Part shown: positions 55,082-63,969 of the stretch, in pieces
Position numbering within the stretch: the stretch's first letter is position 1
How the letters are laid out: the number at the start of each line of letters is the position of its first letter
Source: DTU032 sp964346175
Lineage (GTDB): Bacteria; Bacillota; Clostridia; Saccharofermentanales; DTU023
Direction of reading: 5' to 3'
Assembly: GCA_964346175.1 (NCBI GenBank)
Contig: CAYFTG010000001.1
Location: 96,889-160,888 of the forward strand
Length of the DNA: 64,000 bases
Notes under the pieces: model-generated
The model's database searches: none
What the model was told of the DNA's origin: nothing
The model's input: only the letters and a program-made list of their open reading frames with translations
Program-made: the position numbers and the translations under genes

Positions 55082-55738
55082 TTATCTTTTATCTATTTTG
55101 CGGGCTAGCTTAGTTCCGGCTGCCTGTATTATTTGCACCAAAATTATTATCAGGACAACTGTGACAAACATGGTGAGGTAGTCGTAACGGAACAGCCCGT
55201 AATTGTTGGCAATGGCGCCTAGGCCACCTCCGCCGACAAAACCGGCCATAGTCGAATAGCCTAGAATCGTGGTGACGGTAATCGCTGCACCAACTAGCAG
55301 AGAAGGCAGGGCTTCGGGTAACACTACTTTTAAGAGGATATTCTTCGTGTCCGCGCCCATTGAGTAGGCGGCTTCAATGAGACCGCCATCAACCTCCAAG
55401 AGTGAAGACTCAATCATGCGCGCCACAAAGGGGGCTGCACTGATAACTAAAGGAACAATCGCCGCCGGCGTACCGATCGAGGTGCCGACTATAAAGCGAG
55501 TAAAAGGCATGATCCAGATCAAGAGAATCAGGAAGGGGATCGAACGTAGGATATTGGTCACGATGTTCAAAACCCGATTCAGCGTTGGTTTGGGCGTAAG
55601 GCCGCCCTCAGCTGTCGTGTAGAGCAAGAGCGCCAGAGGCAGGCCTAAGATATAGGCAAATATTGCCGAAAAAATGGTCATGGCCAGAGTTTCAAGTGTG
55701 CCTTGCCACAAAAGTGGTATCAGAGTACTAATATCCAT
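55082..55738 (-). CDS. metI: Methionine ABC transporter permease MetI
   Basis: 218 residues with five membrane segments. The family blocks RSIPFLILLIWIMPFTR and PLVISAAPFVARMIESSL are present, and the EAA motif reads EAAYSMGADTKNILLKVVLPEALPSL. It overlaps the metN stop by 11 bases, with AAGGAG before the ATG. Confidence 0.93.
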   Translation of the reverse strand: MDISTLIPLLWQGTLETLAMTIFSAIFAYILGLPLALLLYTTAEGGLTPKPTLNRVLNIVTNILRSIPFLILLIWIMPFTRFIVGTSIGTPAAIVPLVISAAPFVARMIESSLLEVDGGLIEAAYSMGADTKNILLKVVLPEALPSLLVGAAITVTTILGYSTMAGFVGGGGLGAIANNYGLFRYDYLTMFVTVVLIIILVQIIQAAGTKLARKIDKR

Positions 55739-56759
55739 TGAAATCTCCTTTGTTGTTCTTATCGATGGAGTAGGTCAAACCTTCGCGTTTCAGCAAGGCC
55801 AGAACGCGTTCGGAAGCTGTCTCGTCGTCGGGTAAAGCCAGAACCATCTGGCCATAAGTCTTATCCTCAATGTTTTTGCTGTCTGCGTAGAGAATGTTCA
55901 CAGGCACCTTGGCCTCGAGGACGATCTTGGAGATGAGTGGTTCTTCAGCCGAGAGCCCGTCGAAAACAAGACGCAAACGGGCGCCTTCATAACTGCGATT
56001 GAGTAATTCGCCGCGAGGGTAGATCAGCTTGCGAGCAGCAGAGCTCTGCGGCTTTTTGAACAGCTCTCGCACGGAACGTAATTCCACGATCCTTCCCTCG
56101 TCCATCACGGCCACGCGATCACAGATATGTTCGACAACCTGCATTTCGTGGGTGACAACGAAGAGTGTGATACCCAGTTCGCGATTAATGCTCTTCAGTA
56201 GTTCGAGGATGGATTGTGTCGTGGCGGGGTCGAGAGCTGAAGTAGCTTCGTCACAGAGCAAGAGTTGCGGGTCTGTCGAGAGGGCACGGGCGATGGCGAC
56301 ACGTTGTTTCTGGCCGCCCGAGAGCTGGGCCGGATACGATTTCGCCTTGTCGCTCAGGTCTACCAGTTCGAGGAGTTCGTTTGCCTTAAGTCGCGCCTTA
56401 TCCCGGTTCAGACCTTGAATCTCCAAGGGGAGAGCGACGTTATCAAGGACATTGCGCTGAGCCAGCAGGTTGAAATGTTGAAAAATCATGCCCATCTTGC
56501 GTCTAGTGGCATTCAGCTCCTGGGGGGACAGCCGGCCTAGGTCACGATCCTGCCAGATGACGTTGCCACTGTTGGGTTTTTCCAAACCATTCAACATGCG
56601 CAGCAGAGTGCTCTTGCCGGCACCGGAGGAACCGATCACAGCCAGGATTTCACCCTGATACAGCTGCAGGTTGATATCCTTCAGAGCCTGTACCTCACCC
56701 TCTTTACTGTAAAAAGTCTTACAGACGTTATTAAATTCCGCTATTTGAGTCTCTTGCAT
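55728..56759 (-). CDS. metN: Methionine ABC transporter ATPase MetN
   Basis: 343 residues. It has Walker A GSSGAGKSTLL, signature LSGGQKQRVAIARAL and Walker B LLLCDEATSALDP, followed by the C-terminal NIL domain (~265-340) that binds methionine and gives trans-inhibition. The ATG at 56759 has AAAGGAAAA before it. First gene of metNIQ. The upstream region lacks an S-box or T-box but has a Met-codon leader ORF and terminator. Confidence 0.94.
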   Translation of the reverse strand: MQETQIAEFNNVCKTFYSKEGEVQALKDINLQLYQGEILAVIGSSGAGKSTLLRMLNGLEKPNSGNVIWQDRDLGRLSPQELNATRRKMGMIFQHFNLLAQRNVLDNVALPLEIQGLNRDKARLKANELLELVDLSDKAKSYPAQLSGGQKQRVAIARALSTDPQLLLCDEATSALDPATTQSILELLKSINRELGITLFVVTHEMQVVEHICDRVAVMDEGRIVELRSVRELFKKPQSSAARKLIYPRGELLNRSYEGARLRLVFDGLSAEEPLISKIVLEAKVPVNILYADSKNIEDKTYGQMVLALPDDETASERVLALLKREGLTYSIDKNNKGDFNGY

Positions 56760-56781
56760 GTGTTTTCCTTTTTTTGACAAT

Positions 56782-56806
56782 AAAAAAGCCGCCTTCCCGG
56801 GCGGCT
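56782..56806 (-). terminator. Attenuator terminator in the metNIQ leader
   Basis: AGCCGCC/GGCGGCT stem with a CGGGAA loop and six T, ending 23 bases before the metN ATG. A terminator between promoter and first gene implies conditional read-through. The base of its 5' arm can instead pair in the sequence GTGATTTAGC (56813-56804) with GCTTATCAC (56844-56836). Confidence 0.88.
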
Positions 56807-56828
56807 AAATCACTGTACTAATCTAAGT

Positions 56829-56939
56829 CTAGAGCGTGATAAGCGAACATACCCGAGCATGCGCAGTGATTGCGTTCATCATCATGGACATTCGCAGAGC
56901 GTCAACTGAATTCAATTCGAATTTCTGAATATTATTCAC
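56829..56939 (-). CDS. Methionine-rich leader peptide of metNIQ
   Basis: 36-residue ORF from the GTG at 56939, with GAGG six bases before it; an in-frame ATG at 56951 has no ribosome site. Residues 17-21 are MSMMM, four Met codons in five, far above chance. The peptide ends at a TAG placed between the two arms of a possible antiterminator. A ribosome stalled at the Met codons under methionine shortage would leave GCTTATCAC free to pair with GTGATTTAGC and prevent the terminator. A ribosome reaching the stop would cover GCTTATCAC. The segment AATCACTG (56871-56864), directly after the Met codons, can also pair with CAGTGATT (56815-56808), giving a three-way switch. The mechanism is inferred from the sequence. 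Confidence 0.7.
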   Translation of the reverse strand: MNNIQKFELNSVDALRMSMMMNAITAHARVCSLITL

Positions 56940-56972
56940 TCTAAACCTCATAATTACTAAATTGCTATCAGC

Positions 56973-57002
56973 AGTCTAGGCGAGGCTGCTAGAATTTGTC
57001 AA
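56973..57002 (-). promoter_or_regulatory. Promoter of the metNIQ leader transcript
   Basis: TTGACA (57002-56997), 18-base spacer, TAGACT (56978-56973). It would start a transcript about 30 bases before the leader ORF and about 160 bases before the attenuator terminator. Confidence 0.65.
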
Positions 57003-57083
57003 GGCGCTCAAAACTTTAGGTGAGTCTTTTGCCGAATTTTACAAAAAAAAGCAAAATCAAGCAAAAGAATCTGTCTATTAATT

Positions 57084-57111
57084 TTTCAGTGGCAGAGCCC
57101 TGCCACTGAAA
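57084..57111 (-). terminator. Hairpin downstream of the second ABC cassette
   Basis: A perfect 12-bp stem (TTTCAGTGGCAG and complement) with a four-base loop, 13 bases after the permease stop. No T-tract follows on either strand, so termination efficiency is uncertain. Confidence 0.5.
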
Positions 57112-57123
57112 GGCGTTTACGGT

Positions 57124-57963
57124 CTAGGTTCGAAGCGAGAACTTTTTGTCAAAGGAGCGGTAGGTCAAAAAGGCAATCACTACAGCTAAGAGAATCTGGA
57201 CGAAGATGAAGCCGATCCCTATAACTACTTGCTCCGGTTCGGCAGTCACTCTCAGACTATCGAGGAAGTACTTGAGCATACCTTCTGTGACCAGCTCGAC
57301 ATTAACGATAGAATCAGTCAAAGGGTTTACCGTCATGCGTATCCCCAAGGGAATGAAGACCATGCTTAGCAGTGTCAAAACTTGTCCCACCAGGTAATAG
57401 ATGAAGTACACCACTACAGGTCCTCCTGCTCCTAATCGGTGCAGCTTTGCCTCGGATCCGACCGTTATCACGAAGAGGAGCGTAATGATGCTTATGAGCA
57501 TGCTTATTAGTATGTATGCGCTTACTGCGATGCCCCAAGCGCTGGTGAAAACCAATTCAGACAGGAAAATCCACACTATATTGAAGACTCCGGCCTCTAG
57601 GTTCACTTCCAAAACGGTCAAGAAGAGCAAGGTAAAGATGATCAACGTCGCAAGGAAGAAGCTCAGATAGTAGAAAAAGCGTGAGAGCAAGAACTCGCTG
57701 CTTTTTGCAGGTATTGAGCGGAATAAATATCCTCGTTTACCCTGAAAGTTGTGGTAGTCATTGTAAACAGTCTGTACTATTACATAAATCGAGCCGAAAA
57801 TTAAAGTCAATATATTTATAAACAGGCTGATACCGCTAATAGCGGGATTGTTTAATAGTGACAGGAGCGCTGCGCCGGCAGTAATGAAAATCATAAGTGG
57901 ATAGACAATGCGGGCAACACGCCAGTTTTCGTTCATTTCTAAGCGATATAGTTTTGAAATCAT
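57124..57963 (-). CDS. ABC-2 type transporter permease
   Basis: 279 residues with six hydrophobic segments, e.g. RIVYPLMIFITAGAALL and LISIITLLFVITVG. It is the last gene of a GntR-ATPase-permease operon and overlaps the ATPase stop by four bases. The substrate is unknown. It is not closely similar to the 494-residue permease of the first cassette at 7.8 kb. Confidence 0.8.
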   Translation of the reverse strand: MISKLYRLEMNENWRVARIVYPLMIFITAGAALLSLLNNPAISGISLFINILTLIFGSIYVIVQTVYNDYHNFQGKRGYLFRSIPAKSSEFLLSRFFYYLSFFLATLIIFTLLFLTVLEVNLEAGVFNIVWIFLSELVFTSAWGIAVSAYILISMLISIITLLFVITVGSEAKLHRLGAGGPVVVYFIYYLVGQVLTLLSMVFIPLGIRMTVNPLTDSIVNVELVTEGMLKYFLDSLRVTAEPEQVVIGIGFIFVQILLAVVIAFLTYRSFDKKFSLRT

Positions 57964-58652
57964 GCGAAAATCTCCTCAAATGCTTCATTCAGACTTTGGC
58001 CGCGCTCTGAGCGCATTTTGTCTGCCTCTTCGTGCAGGATGACCTGCCCTCGATCCATGAAAATAATCTCATCTACAACAGCTTCAATGTCTTGAATTAA
58101 ATGTGTGGACAGCAAGACCAGCGAATGTTGGCTGGCTTGATTGATAATGCCGCGCAGTATGGTTTTCCGAGACGCAGGGTCTACTCCTGAAATAGGTTCG
58201 TCCAAGAGATAGATTTTGGCGTCACGTGACATCACCAACATGATCTGCACTTTTTCCTGCATGCCTTTCGACATTTGTCGCAACTGTTGCGCTCCGTCCA
58301 GTTTGAAAAAATCTAACATTTCCTTCGCTCTTCCCTCATCAAAATCCGAGAAGAACGTCTTATATAAGTCAATGACCTGATCAGCCGTCATCCAGTCGCT
58401 CAAGGCAGATTTGTCAGGTAAAAAGGAGACGAACTTACGCGTTTCGACTCCGGGCTCATACCCTTCCAGGCGTACTTCTCCGCGGTAGGCCGCGTCAAAG
58501 GCCGCCAATATACGCAACAATGTAGTTTTGCCCGAGCCGTTGGGTCCGGCTAAACCGACGATGCGACCACCGTCGAGATTTAGATTTAAACGGTCTAAGG
58601 CCGGAACATGGCCATAGTTTTTACTTAATCCTCTTATTTCAATTAAGCTCAT
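57960..58652 (-). CDS. ABC transporter ATP-binding protein
   Basis: 230 residues. Walker A GPNGSGKTTLL, a variant signature MSKGMQEKVQ, Walker B IYLLDEPISGVDP. It belongs to the YtrB/YxlF-type ATPases that pair with ABC-2 permeases. Four-base overlaps with both neighbours indicate a tight operon. Confidence 0.9.
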   Translation of the reverse strand: MSLIEIRGLSKNYGHVPALDRLNLNLDGGRIVGLAGPNGSGKTTLLRILAAFDAAYRGEVRLEGYEPGVETRKFVSFLPDKSALSDWMTADQVIDLYKTFFSDFDEGRAKEMLDFFKLDGAQQLRQMSKGMQEKVQIMLVMSRDAKIYLLDEPISGVDPASRKTILRGIINQASQHSLVLLSTHLIQDIEAVVDEIIFMDRGQVILHEEADKMRSERGQSLNEAFEEIFA

Positions 58653-59032
58653 TTTGAATTACCTCCCTCATTTTTGTCCCAGTTCTCCTTAAGTAGGGAC
58701 AAGGCGTCATCCAGTTCCAAGTGTTGCTTGTGGGCAGCCCGGATGTAATCTTCGGTTATCTGTCGTGCGGAATCGCGGCGCAATTTGCGGATTACCTCCA
58801 GATCTTCCGTGACGTAGCGTCCTCGTGTGCGCTCGCTCTGGGCCAGATTCATACGTTCCAGTTCACTGAGCGCTCTTTGCACGGTATTAGGATTGACTTC
58901 GTACTCAAGTGCCAACTCACGAACGCTTGTTATCTTCTGGCCGGGTTGCCAACTGCCGGTGACAATTTGTGCTTGGAAATGTTCCAGTAGTTGTAGATAG
59001 ATCGGTCTATGATTGTCGAAGTTGATCGCCAC
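58649..59032 (-). CDS. GntR family regulator, YtrA subfamily
   Basis: 127 residues from the GTG at 59032, which has AAAGGAGG six bases upstream; the longer frame runs through the operator. The winged-helix block KITSVRELALEYEVNPNTVQRALSEL is followed by a short helical tail, with no large effector domain. It presumably represses its own operon through the 59053-59088 dyad. Confidence 0.9.
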   Translation of the reverse strand: MAINFDNHRPIYLQLLEHFQAQIVTGSWQPGQKITSVRELALEYEVNPNTVQRALSELERMNLAQSERTRGRYVTEDLEVIRKLRRDSARQITEDYIRAAHKQHLELDDALSLLKENWDKNEGGNSK

Positions 59033-59052
59033 CTTGGTCCTCCTTTTACTTG

Positions 59053-59114
59053 TGTATCGCTGTATTAGTTGCATAATACAACGATACAATAAATGATACA
59101 TTTTCCTTTGTCAA
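59053..59114 (-). promoter_or_regulatory. Promoter and operator of the second GntR/ABC cassette
   Basis: On the minus strand TTGACA (59114-59109) and TATTGT after 17 bases form a promoter. Around the transcription start lies a dyad of 15-bp arms with one mismatch (TGTATCGCTGTATTA, 59053-59067, and 59074-59088) and a six-base spacer. A further half-site like GATACA lies at 59095-59100. This fits repression by the adjacent GntR protein. The sequence differs from the first cassette's operator. Confidence 0.75.
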
Positions 59115-59132
59115 GCAATTTAACAAATATTC

Positions 59133-59161
59133 TTGAAAAGTTTAGGAAGAGGGCTTATACT
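59133..59161 (+). promoter_or_regulatory. metK promoter
   Basis: TTGAAA, a 17-base spacer and TATACT, placed about 24 bases before the S-box aptamer. Confidence 0.75.
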
Positions 59162-59184
59162 GTGCAAACAAACTAATATCATAA

Positions 59185-59294
59185 TCTTATTAAGAGTGGT
59201 GGAGGGACTGGCCCTATGAAGCCCGGCAACCGGCGGTAACGCAGCGGTGCCAAATCCAGCAGGTCTATTGCGAGGTAGATTCTGAGAGATGAGG
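59185..59294 (+). ncRNA. SAM-I (S-box) riboswitch aptamer
   Basis: The conserved core is present in order: AAGAGTGGTGGAGGGACTGGCCC, with ATGAAGCCCGGCAACC, GGTGCCAAATCC and the closing CTGAGAGATGAGG, whose ATGAG pairs with CTTAT at the 5' end to form P1. It binds S-adenosylmethionine and, when occupied, allows the terminator at 59304 to form, shutting off metK. Confidence 0.96.
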
Positions 59295-59303
59295 TTTTCC
59301 TGT

Positions 59304-59329
59304 AGCCTCCTCTTGGGAGGTATTTTTTT
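59304..59329 (+). terminator. S-box expression-platform terminator
   Basis: GCCTCC-TCTT-GGGAGGT stem followed by ATTTTTTT, directly after the aptamer. The region 59330-59438 up to the start codon shows no further element. Confidence 0.9.
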
Positions 59330-59438
59330 GAAAATATTTAGCGCCGATAGCTGAGTGTGCATCAGGCGGTTTTGACGGCTAGGTAGAGGTCATGACAGGA
59401 ATTGACGATACTTCCGTCCGAGAGAAAGGATGTAAAAA

Positions 59439-60617
59439 GTGTTCTATATAAATAAAGACAAGTGGATGTTTAGTTCAGAGTCAGTGACCGAAGGACATCC
59501 GGACAAAGTTTGTGATCAGATTTCCGATGCGGTTCTGGACGCACTGATTGCGCGTGATCCGAATGCGCGTGTCGCCTGCGAGGTAGTGGCCAGCACCGGA
59601 ATGGTGATGGTCTTGGGAGAGTTGAGTACAACGGCTTACGCCGACATTCCGCAAATAGTGCGGAATACGATTCGTGAGATCGGCTATACCAACAATATAA
59701 CCGGGTTTGATGCCGATTCGGTTGCGGTATTAACCTCTATCGATGAGCAGTCACCGGATATAGCGTTGGGAGTGGACCAGGCCTTGGAATCAAAAGCAGG
59801 TGAGATGGAGGCGACGAGCGGCGCCGGTGATCAGGGCATCATGTTCGGCTACGCCAATAACGATACAGAAGAGCTGATGCCTCTGCCTATAACTCTGGCG
59901 CACAACTTGAGCAAGCGTTTGGCTTTCGTGCGCAAGAGCGGCCTGTCGGACTATCTCTTGCCGGACGGCAAGACGCAGGTGACGGTCCGTTATGAAGGTG
60001 ATCGCCCCGTTCATGTCGATGCGGTAGTCGTTTCTACTCAGCATGTTGATGATGTTGAACTGGAGGAGCTGCGTTCTGAGGTAAAAGAGAAAATCATTAT
60101 CCCCGTGCTGAACGATTCGCTCTTTGACGACGATACGCGCATCCTCATTAATCCCACCGGTCGTTTTGTGGTGGGAGGACCACAGTGCGATACGGGTCTG
60201 ACCGGACGCAAGATTATTTGCGACACTTACGGCGGTTTCGGGCATCACGGTGGTGGGGCTTTTTCCGGCAAGGATCCGACGAAGGTAGATCGCACAGCGT
60301 CCTATGCTGCGCGTTATATCGCGAAAAACCTTGTAGCCGCAGGTCTGTGCTCGCAGTGTGAGGTCCAGCTTGCCTACGCTATCGGTGTCGCCCAGCCGGT
60401 CTCTCTGACTGTGACGCACTTCGGTACGGGCAGTGTGAGCGACGAAGAGATGGAAGCTTTAGTGAGAAGAGATCTGGATTTACGCCCCGCAGCCCTGATT
60501 GAACGCTTTGACATGCTGCGCCCCATTTATCAGCAAGTGTCTAATTACGGTCACTTCGGACGCCCGGATCTCGATCTGAGCTGGGAGAAACTCGATTTAG
60601 CGGAAAAGTGGGCTTAA
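59439..60617 (+). CDS. metK: S-adenosylmethionine synthetase
   Basis: 392 residues, full length. It has the N-terminal FSSESVTEGHPDKVCDQISDAVLD, the signature GAGDQGIMFGYA, GGGAFSGKDPTKVDRTASYAARY and the C-terminal GHFGRPDLDLSWE. It makes SAM from methionine and ATP, and is controlled by the upstream S-box. The GTG start is supported by AAAGGA eight bases upstream. Confidence 0.97.
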   Translation: MFYINKDKWMFSSESVTEGHPDKVCDQISDAVLDALIARDPNARVACEVVASTGMVMVLGELSTTAYADIPQIVRNTIREIGYTNNITGFDADSVAVLTSIDEQSPDIALGVDQALESKAGEMEATSGAGDQGIMFGYANNDTEELMPLPITLAHNLSKRLAFVRKSGLSDYLLPDGKTQVTVRYEGDRPVHVDAVVVSTQHVDDVELEELRSEVKEKIIIPVLNDSLFDDDTRILINPTGRFVVGGPQCDTGLTGRKIICDTYGGFGHHGGGAFSGKDPTKVDRTASYAARYIAKNLVAAGLCSQCEVQLAYAIGVAQPVSLTVTHFGTGSVSDEEMEALVRRDLDLRPAALIERFDMLRPIYQQVSNYGHFGRPDLDLSWEKLDLAEKWA

Positions 60618-60659
60618 GTACAAAGTAGCTGCTGAAGTTTTTTTATTTAATTTTAATTG

Positions 60660-60700
60660 AACCGGCCCCGAGTGAGTGTGTTGAACTTGCGGCCGGTTTT
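60660..60700 (+). terminator. Intrinsic terminator of metK
   Basis: AACCGGCC/GGCCGGTT stem with a 23-base loop and a TTTT tail, 42 bases after the stop. Confidence 0.7.
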
Positions 60701-60762
60701 GCATTGGCGGAGAAGATATCGCACAATTTCGGTGAGCGGGCTAGAATAGACTAGAGGTAAAT

Positions 60763-63123
60763 ATGGAACAAGAAAGTTTTCTGGCAGATAGTTATGGCAA
60801 AGAGACTGCAGGAAATGGCAGTCGGATTGAAGGTGTTGTCGAGCGCATCATTTTTCATAATGAGTCGAATGCTTTTACGATCATTGAATTGCTGAGCGAT
60901 CAGGATGAAATTATTGCTACCGGGAAGATGCCTCCTCTTAATGTCGGCGAAACCATTGAGCTCGAGGGCGAGTGGACTGATCATCCTAAATACGGTCTGC
61001 AGTTTACGGTCACGAGCGCAATTAAAAAAGCCCCGCGTTCGGAGGAGGCCATCTTTGCCTTCCTCAGTTCGGGCGCGATTAAGGGTATCGGCGAGAAAAC
61101 TGCTGAAAAGTTGATCGCTGCCTTTTCTAACGAAACTCTGGAGGTGATGCGAGAGAAGCCGGAGCGCGTGGCCAAGATCCCCGGTATCGGTCGTAAACGG
61201 GCGCTGAGCTTTCAGGAAGCCTTGCAAAAGGAGCGCTCCTATCAGGAGTTATCCCTGCTCTTGCTGCCGTATGGGATCGGTCCGGCCCGCATTCGTGTTA
61301 TTTATCAGGAACTGGGCAGTGAGGCTGAGGCGATAATTCGGAAAAACCCGTACTATCTGGCGCAGCGTGTGCGCGGCATTGGCTTTGAGACGGCCGAGCG
61401 TATGGCTGAAGCTTTCGGTATGGCCGGTGATCATCCTTTGCGTTTGCGGGGGGCGCTGCAATACACCCTGCAGCAAAGCTTGTTCCAAGACGGGCATAGC
61501 TTTGTTCAGGAGAAGTTCTTGTTGAGCAGGCTGTCGCAACGCTTGGAGGTGGAGCGGGAGAAGTTGAGTGCGGCCTTGGATGAACTCGTGGCGGAGGAGC
61601 TCTTGTTTCGCTTCGATCCGGAGGCTAAGGATCTGCTCGGAGAGGAAGTTGAATTTGAGGGCATAGCGTCTGCCGCTAGTGTGGATCCGGAGCGGACCGT
61701 CATAGCGCTGCGCTCAGTCTTCCTGTTGGAGCAGGATCTTGCTAAGACTATCCGCAGTTTAGCGGACCGGCCGGCCGCTAACTGCGAAATCGACCCGCGA
61801 TATGGCGACGTTCTCTATTGTGAACGGGTTATTGCCAAGGTTTCTGCCCAGACGAGTTTTAAATTGGATGAGGATGAAGTTTTTGCGCCTGGTCGTGATC
61901 AGGTGAAGGCCCTGCAGATGGCCTTGAATGCGCCTTTTTCCATTCTGACCGGCGGGCCCGGAACCGGCAAGACCAGTACCGTACGTTTGCTGACCAAACT
62001 ACTCTTGGCGGACGGTTTGGAGGTGCGCTTGGCTGCTCCGACGGGACGTGCTGCTCGGCGCATGGAAGAGGTGTGCCAGCTGGAGGCGACGACCATCCAT
62101 CGCCTGCTCGATTTACAGATTCAAGAAGACTATATACCTGCTATTAAAGAATTCGAAAAAATCGATGCCGATTACCTGATCATCGACGAATGTTCTATGA
62201 TAGATCTTTTTCTTTTTTATCGTCTTTTAAAATCTGTCGACAGTTCGACGCAGATCCTCTTGATCGGGGATGCGGATCAGCTGCCTTCTATCGGTCCGGG
62301 GCAGGTGCTGCGTGACCTGATTGCTGATGAAAAGCTGCCGCTGACGCGCTTGCAGGAAATCTACCGTCAGGAACAGGATCGCCTGATCGTGCGCAATGCG
62401 CATCACATTATTCGTGGCGAGGCGCTGGAGTTGAATCAGAGTTTGGAGTCGGATTTTCTCTTCATTGAGCGAGAGTCGGAGATGGCTATGCTGACCGGGG
62501 TGCTGCAGCTGTGTGAGCGTATCTTGCCGGAAGATTATGGGATCGACGGCATCTATGGAGCACAGGTGGTGTCGCCGATTCGCCGGGGCGTGGCGGGTGT
62601 GGCAAACCTGAACCAGAGTTTGCAGGAAGTTGTGCAGGGTATGGATTTTCCGCATGTGGCGGCCTATGGTAAGCGTTTTGCTGTCAAGGATAAGGTGATG
62701 CAGATGCAAAATGATTATCAGCTGGCGTATTATGATGTTCGCACGAATGAGCGCGGTGAGGGCGTGATGAACGGTGAGCTGGGTGTCATTCAGGAGATAG
62801 ATCTGGAGAGCAGGAGTGTGACTGTGCTCTTCGAAGGGGAACATCTGTGCTCGGTTTCTTATGAGCAGCTCGACAATCTCGACTTGGCGTATGCTACGAC
62901 GATTCATAAGACGCAGGGGTCGGAATATCCGGTGGTGATTTTGGTGCTGCCACAGGGAGCGCCGCCTCGTTTTTTGAATCGTAACTTATTGTATACGGCG
63001 GTGACGAGGGCTCGTCAGCGGCTGTTTATCTTGTCGCGGCGGCAGACGGTTCAGAACATGATCCGTACTGAAGATGCGAATCGTCGTCACAGTCTGCTCA
63101 GTTTCTTTCTGAAATTGTCTTAA
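60763..63123 (+). CDS. recD2: RecD2 family SF1B DNA helicase
   Basis: 786 residues. The long N-terminal extension typical of RecD2 has an OB-like part (IEGVVERIIFHNESNAFTIIEL) and helix-hairpin-helix motifs (GIGEKTAEKLIAAF, IPGIGRKRALSF). The helicase core shows Walker A LTGGPGTGKTSTVRLL (~398), motif II IIDECSMIDL and the C-terminal TIHKTQGSEYPVVIL. It unwinds 5' to 3' and acts in repair without RecBC. AGAGG precedes the ATG. Confidence 0.93.
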   Translation: MEQESFLADSYGKETAGNGSRIEGVVERIIFHNESNAFTIIELLSDQDEIIATGKMPPLNVGETIELEGEWTDHPKYGLQFTVTSAIKKAPRSEEAIFAFLSSGAIKGIGEKTAEKLIAAFSNETLEVMREKPERVAKIPGIGRKRALSFQEALQKERSYQELSLLLLPYGIGPARIRVIYQELGSEAEAIIRKNPYYLAQRVRGIGFETAERMAEAFGMAGDHPLRLRGALQYTLQQSLFQDGHSFVQEKFLLSRLSQRLEVEREKLSAALDELVAEELLFRFDPEAKDLLGEEVEFEGIASAASVDPERTVIALRSVFLLEQDLAKTIRSLADRPAANCEIDPRYGDVLYCERVIAKVSAQTSFKLDEDEVFAPGRDQVKALQMALNAPFSILTGGPGTGKTSTVRLLTKLLLADGLEVRLAAPTGRAARRMEEVCQLEATTIHRLLDLQIQEDYIPAIKEFEKIDADYLIIDECSMIDLFLFYRLLKSVDSSTQILLIGDADQLPSIGPGQVLRDLIADEKLPLTRLQEIYRQEQDRLIVRNAHHIIRGEALELNQSLESDFLFIERESEMAMLTGVLQLCERILPEDYGIDGIYGAQVVSPIRRGVAGVANLNQSLQEVVQGMDFPHVAAYGKRFAVKDKVMQMQNDYQLAYYDVRTNERGEGVMNGELGVIQEIDLESRSVTVLFEGEHLCSVSYEQLDNLDLAYATTIHKTQGSEYPVVILVLPQGAPPRFLNRNLLYTAVTRARQRLFILSRRQTVQNMIRTEDANRRHSLLSFFLKLS

Positions 63124-63132
63124 AGGTCGACA

Positions 63133-63825
63133 GTGGCGGGTTTGCGGGGAAAACTGGAACGCTTACTCTATCCTCAGGTCTGTTCTTTTTGCGATAGTCT
63201 GATTCCGCAAGAGGGGGATGGTGCACGACGATATGTTTGTCGTGCTTGTGAGAGCGACCTGCCTTTCCGCCATAATGATGAAATTTATCCGGAGCATACG
63301 CCCTTTCTGCTCTTACTCAGTTTTTATTATGAAGAACCGCTACAGCTGGCGCTGCGCCAGTTGAAATTTCATGGACGCACGGATTTTGCGCCTGCTTTGG
63401 CGCGGTACCTTTGCCAGACGTATCGCCGCCACCGCTTGCTTTGTGATGCCATTGTGCCGATGCCGTTGCATTACAAGCGGCTGAAGCAGCGTGGGTATAA
63501 TCAGGCGGGTTTGTTGGGGGCTGCTATGGCGGAGTTATTAGATCTGCCGCTTTTGGAGGATCTGCCTTTGCGTGAGCGAGCGCGTGCCCGACAGAGTGAG
63601 TACCGGAGTCGTGAGGAAAAAATGGCGAACGTGCAGGGGATTTTCTCTGTGGATGAGGAGTATTTGGCGGCTCTCTCGGGGCGGCGTGTGCTTTTGCTGG
63701 ATGATATTGTGACGTCGGGGGCGACGATGTCGGCGGCAGGTGTATGTCTGGAGGATGTCGGGATTGAGGTTGTGGGCTTGGCTTGTGCCGGTGGCGGCGT
63801 GCGGACTGATGAGAGGGCGAGTTAG
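63133..63825 (+). CDS. ComF family phosphoribosyltransferase-like protein
   Basis: 230 residues. The N-terminal zinc ribbon has VCSFCDSL and YVCRACES, and the C-terminal PRTase domain has the PRPP loop VLLLDDIVTSGATM (~190). ComF proteins help bring single-stranded DNA to recombination during natural transformation, and also occur in non-competent bacteria. It follows recD2 by nine bases, with AAAGG before the GTG, so it shares the helicase transcript. Confidence 0.9.
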   Translation: MAGLRGKLERLLYPQVCSFCDSLIPQEGDGARRYVCRACESDLPFRHNDEIYPEHTPFLLLLSFYYEEPLQLALRQLKFHGRTDFAPALARYLCQTYRRHRLLCDAIVPMPLHYKRLKQRGYNQAGLLGAAMAELLDLPLLEDLPLRERARARQSEYRSREEKMANVQGIFSVDEEYLAALSGRRVLLLDDIVTSGATMSAAGVCLEDVGIEVVGLACAGGGVRTDERAS

Positions 63826-63969
63826 GATCGGTGGCCGGTGCTGCTGAAGGGACAGGAGAGGCTGTGGCGTAGTAGTGGGGAAAACGCTGCAACACTGTAA
63901 TAGATCTTCGATTGTAAGGCAGTTATACTGTGTCAGTAAGTATTTTGATTTCACTTGGGGGAGGATTTT

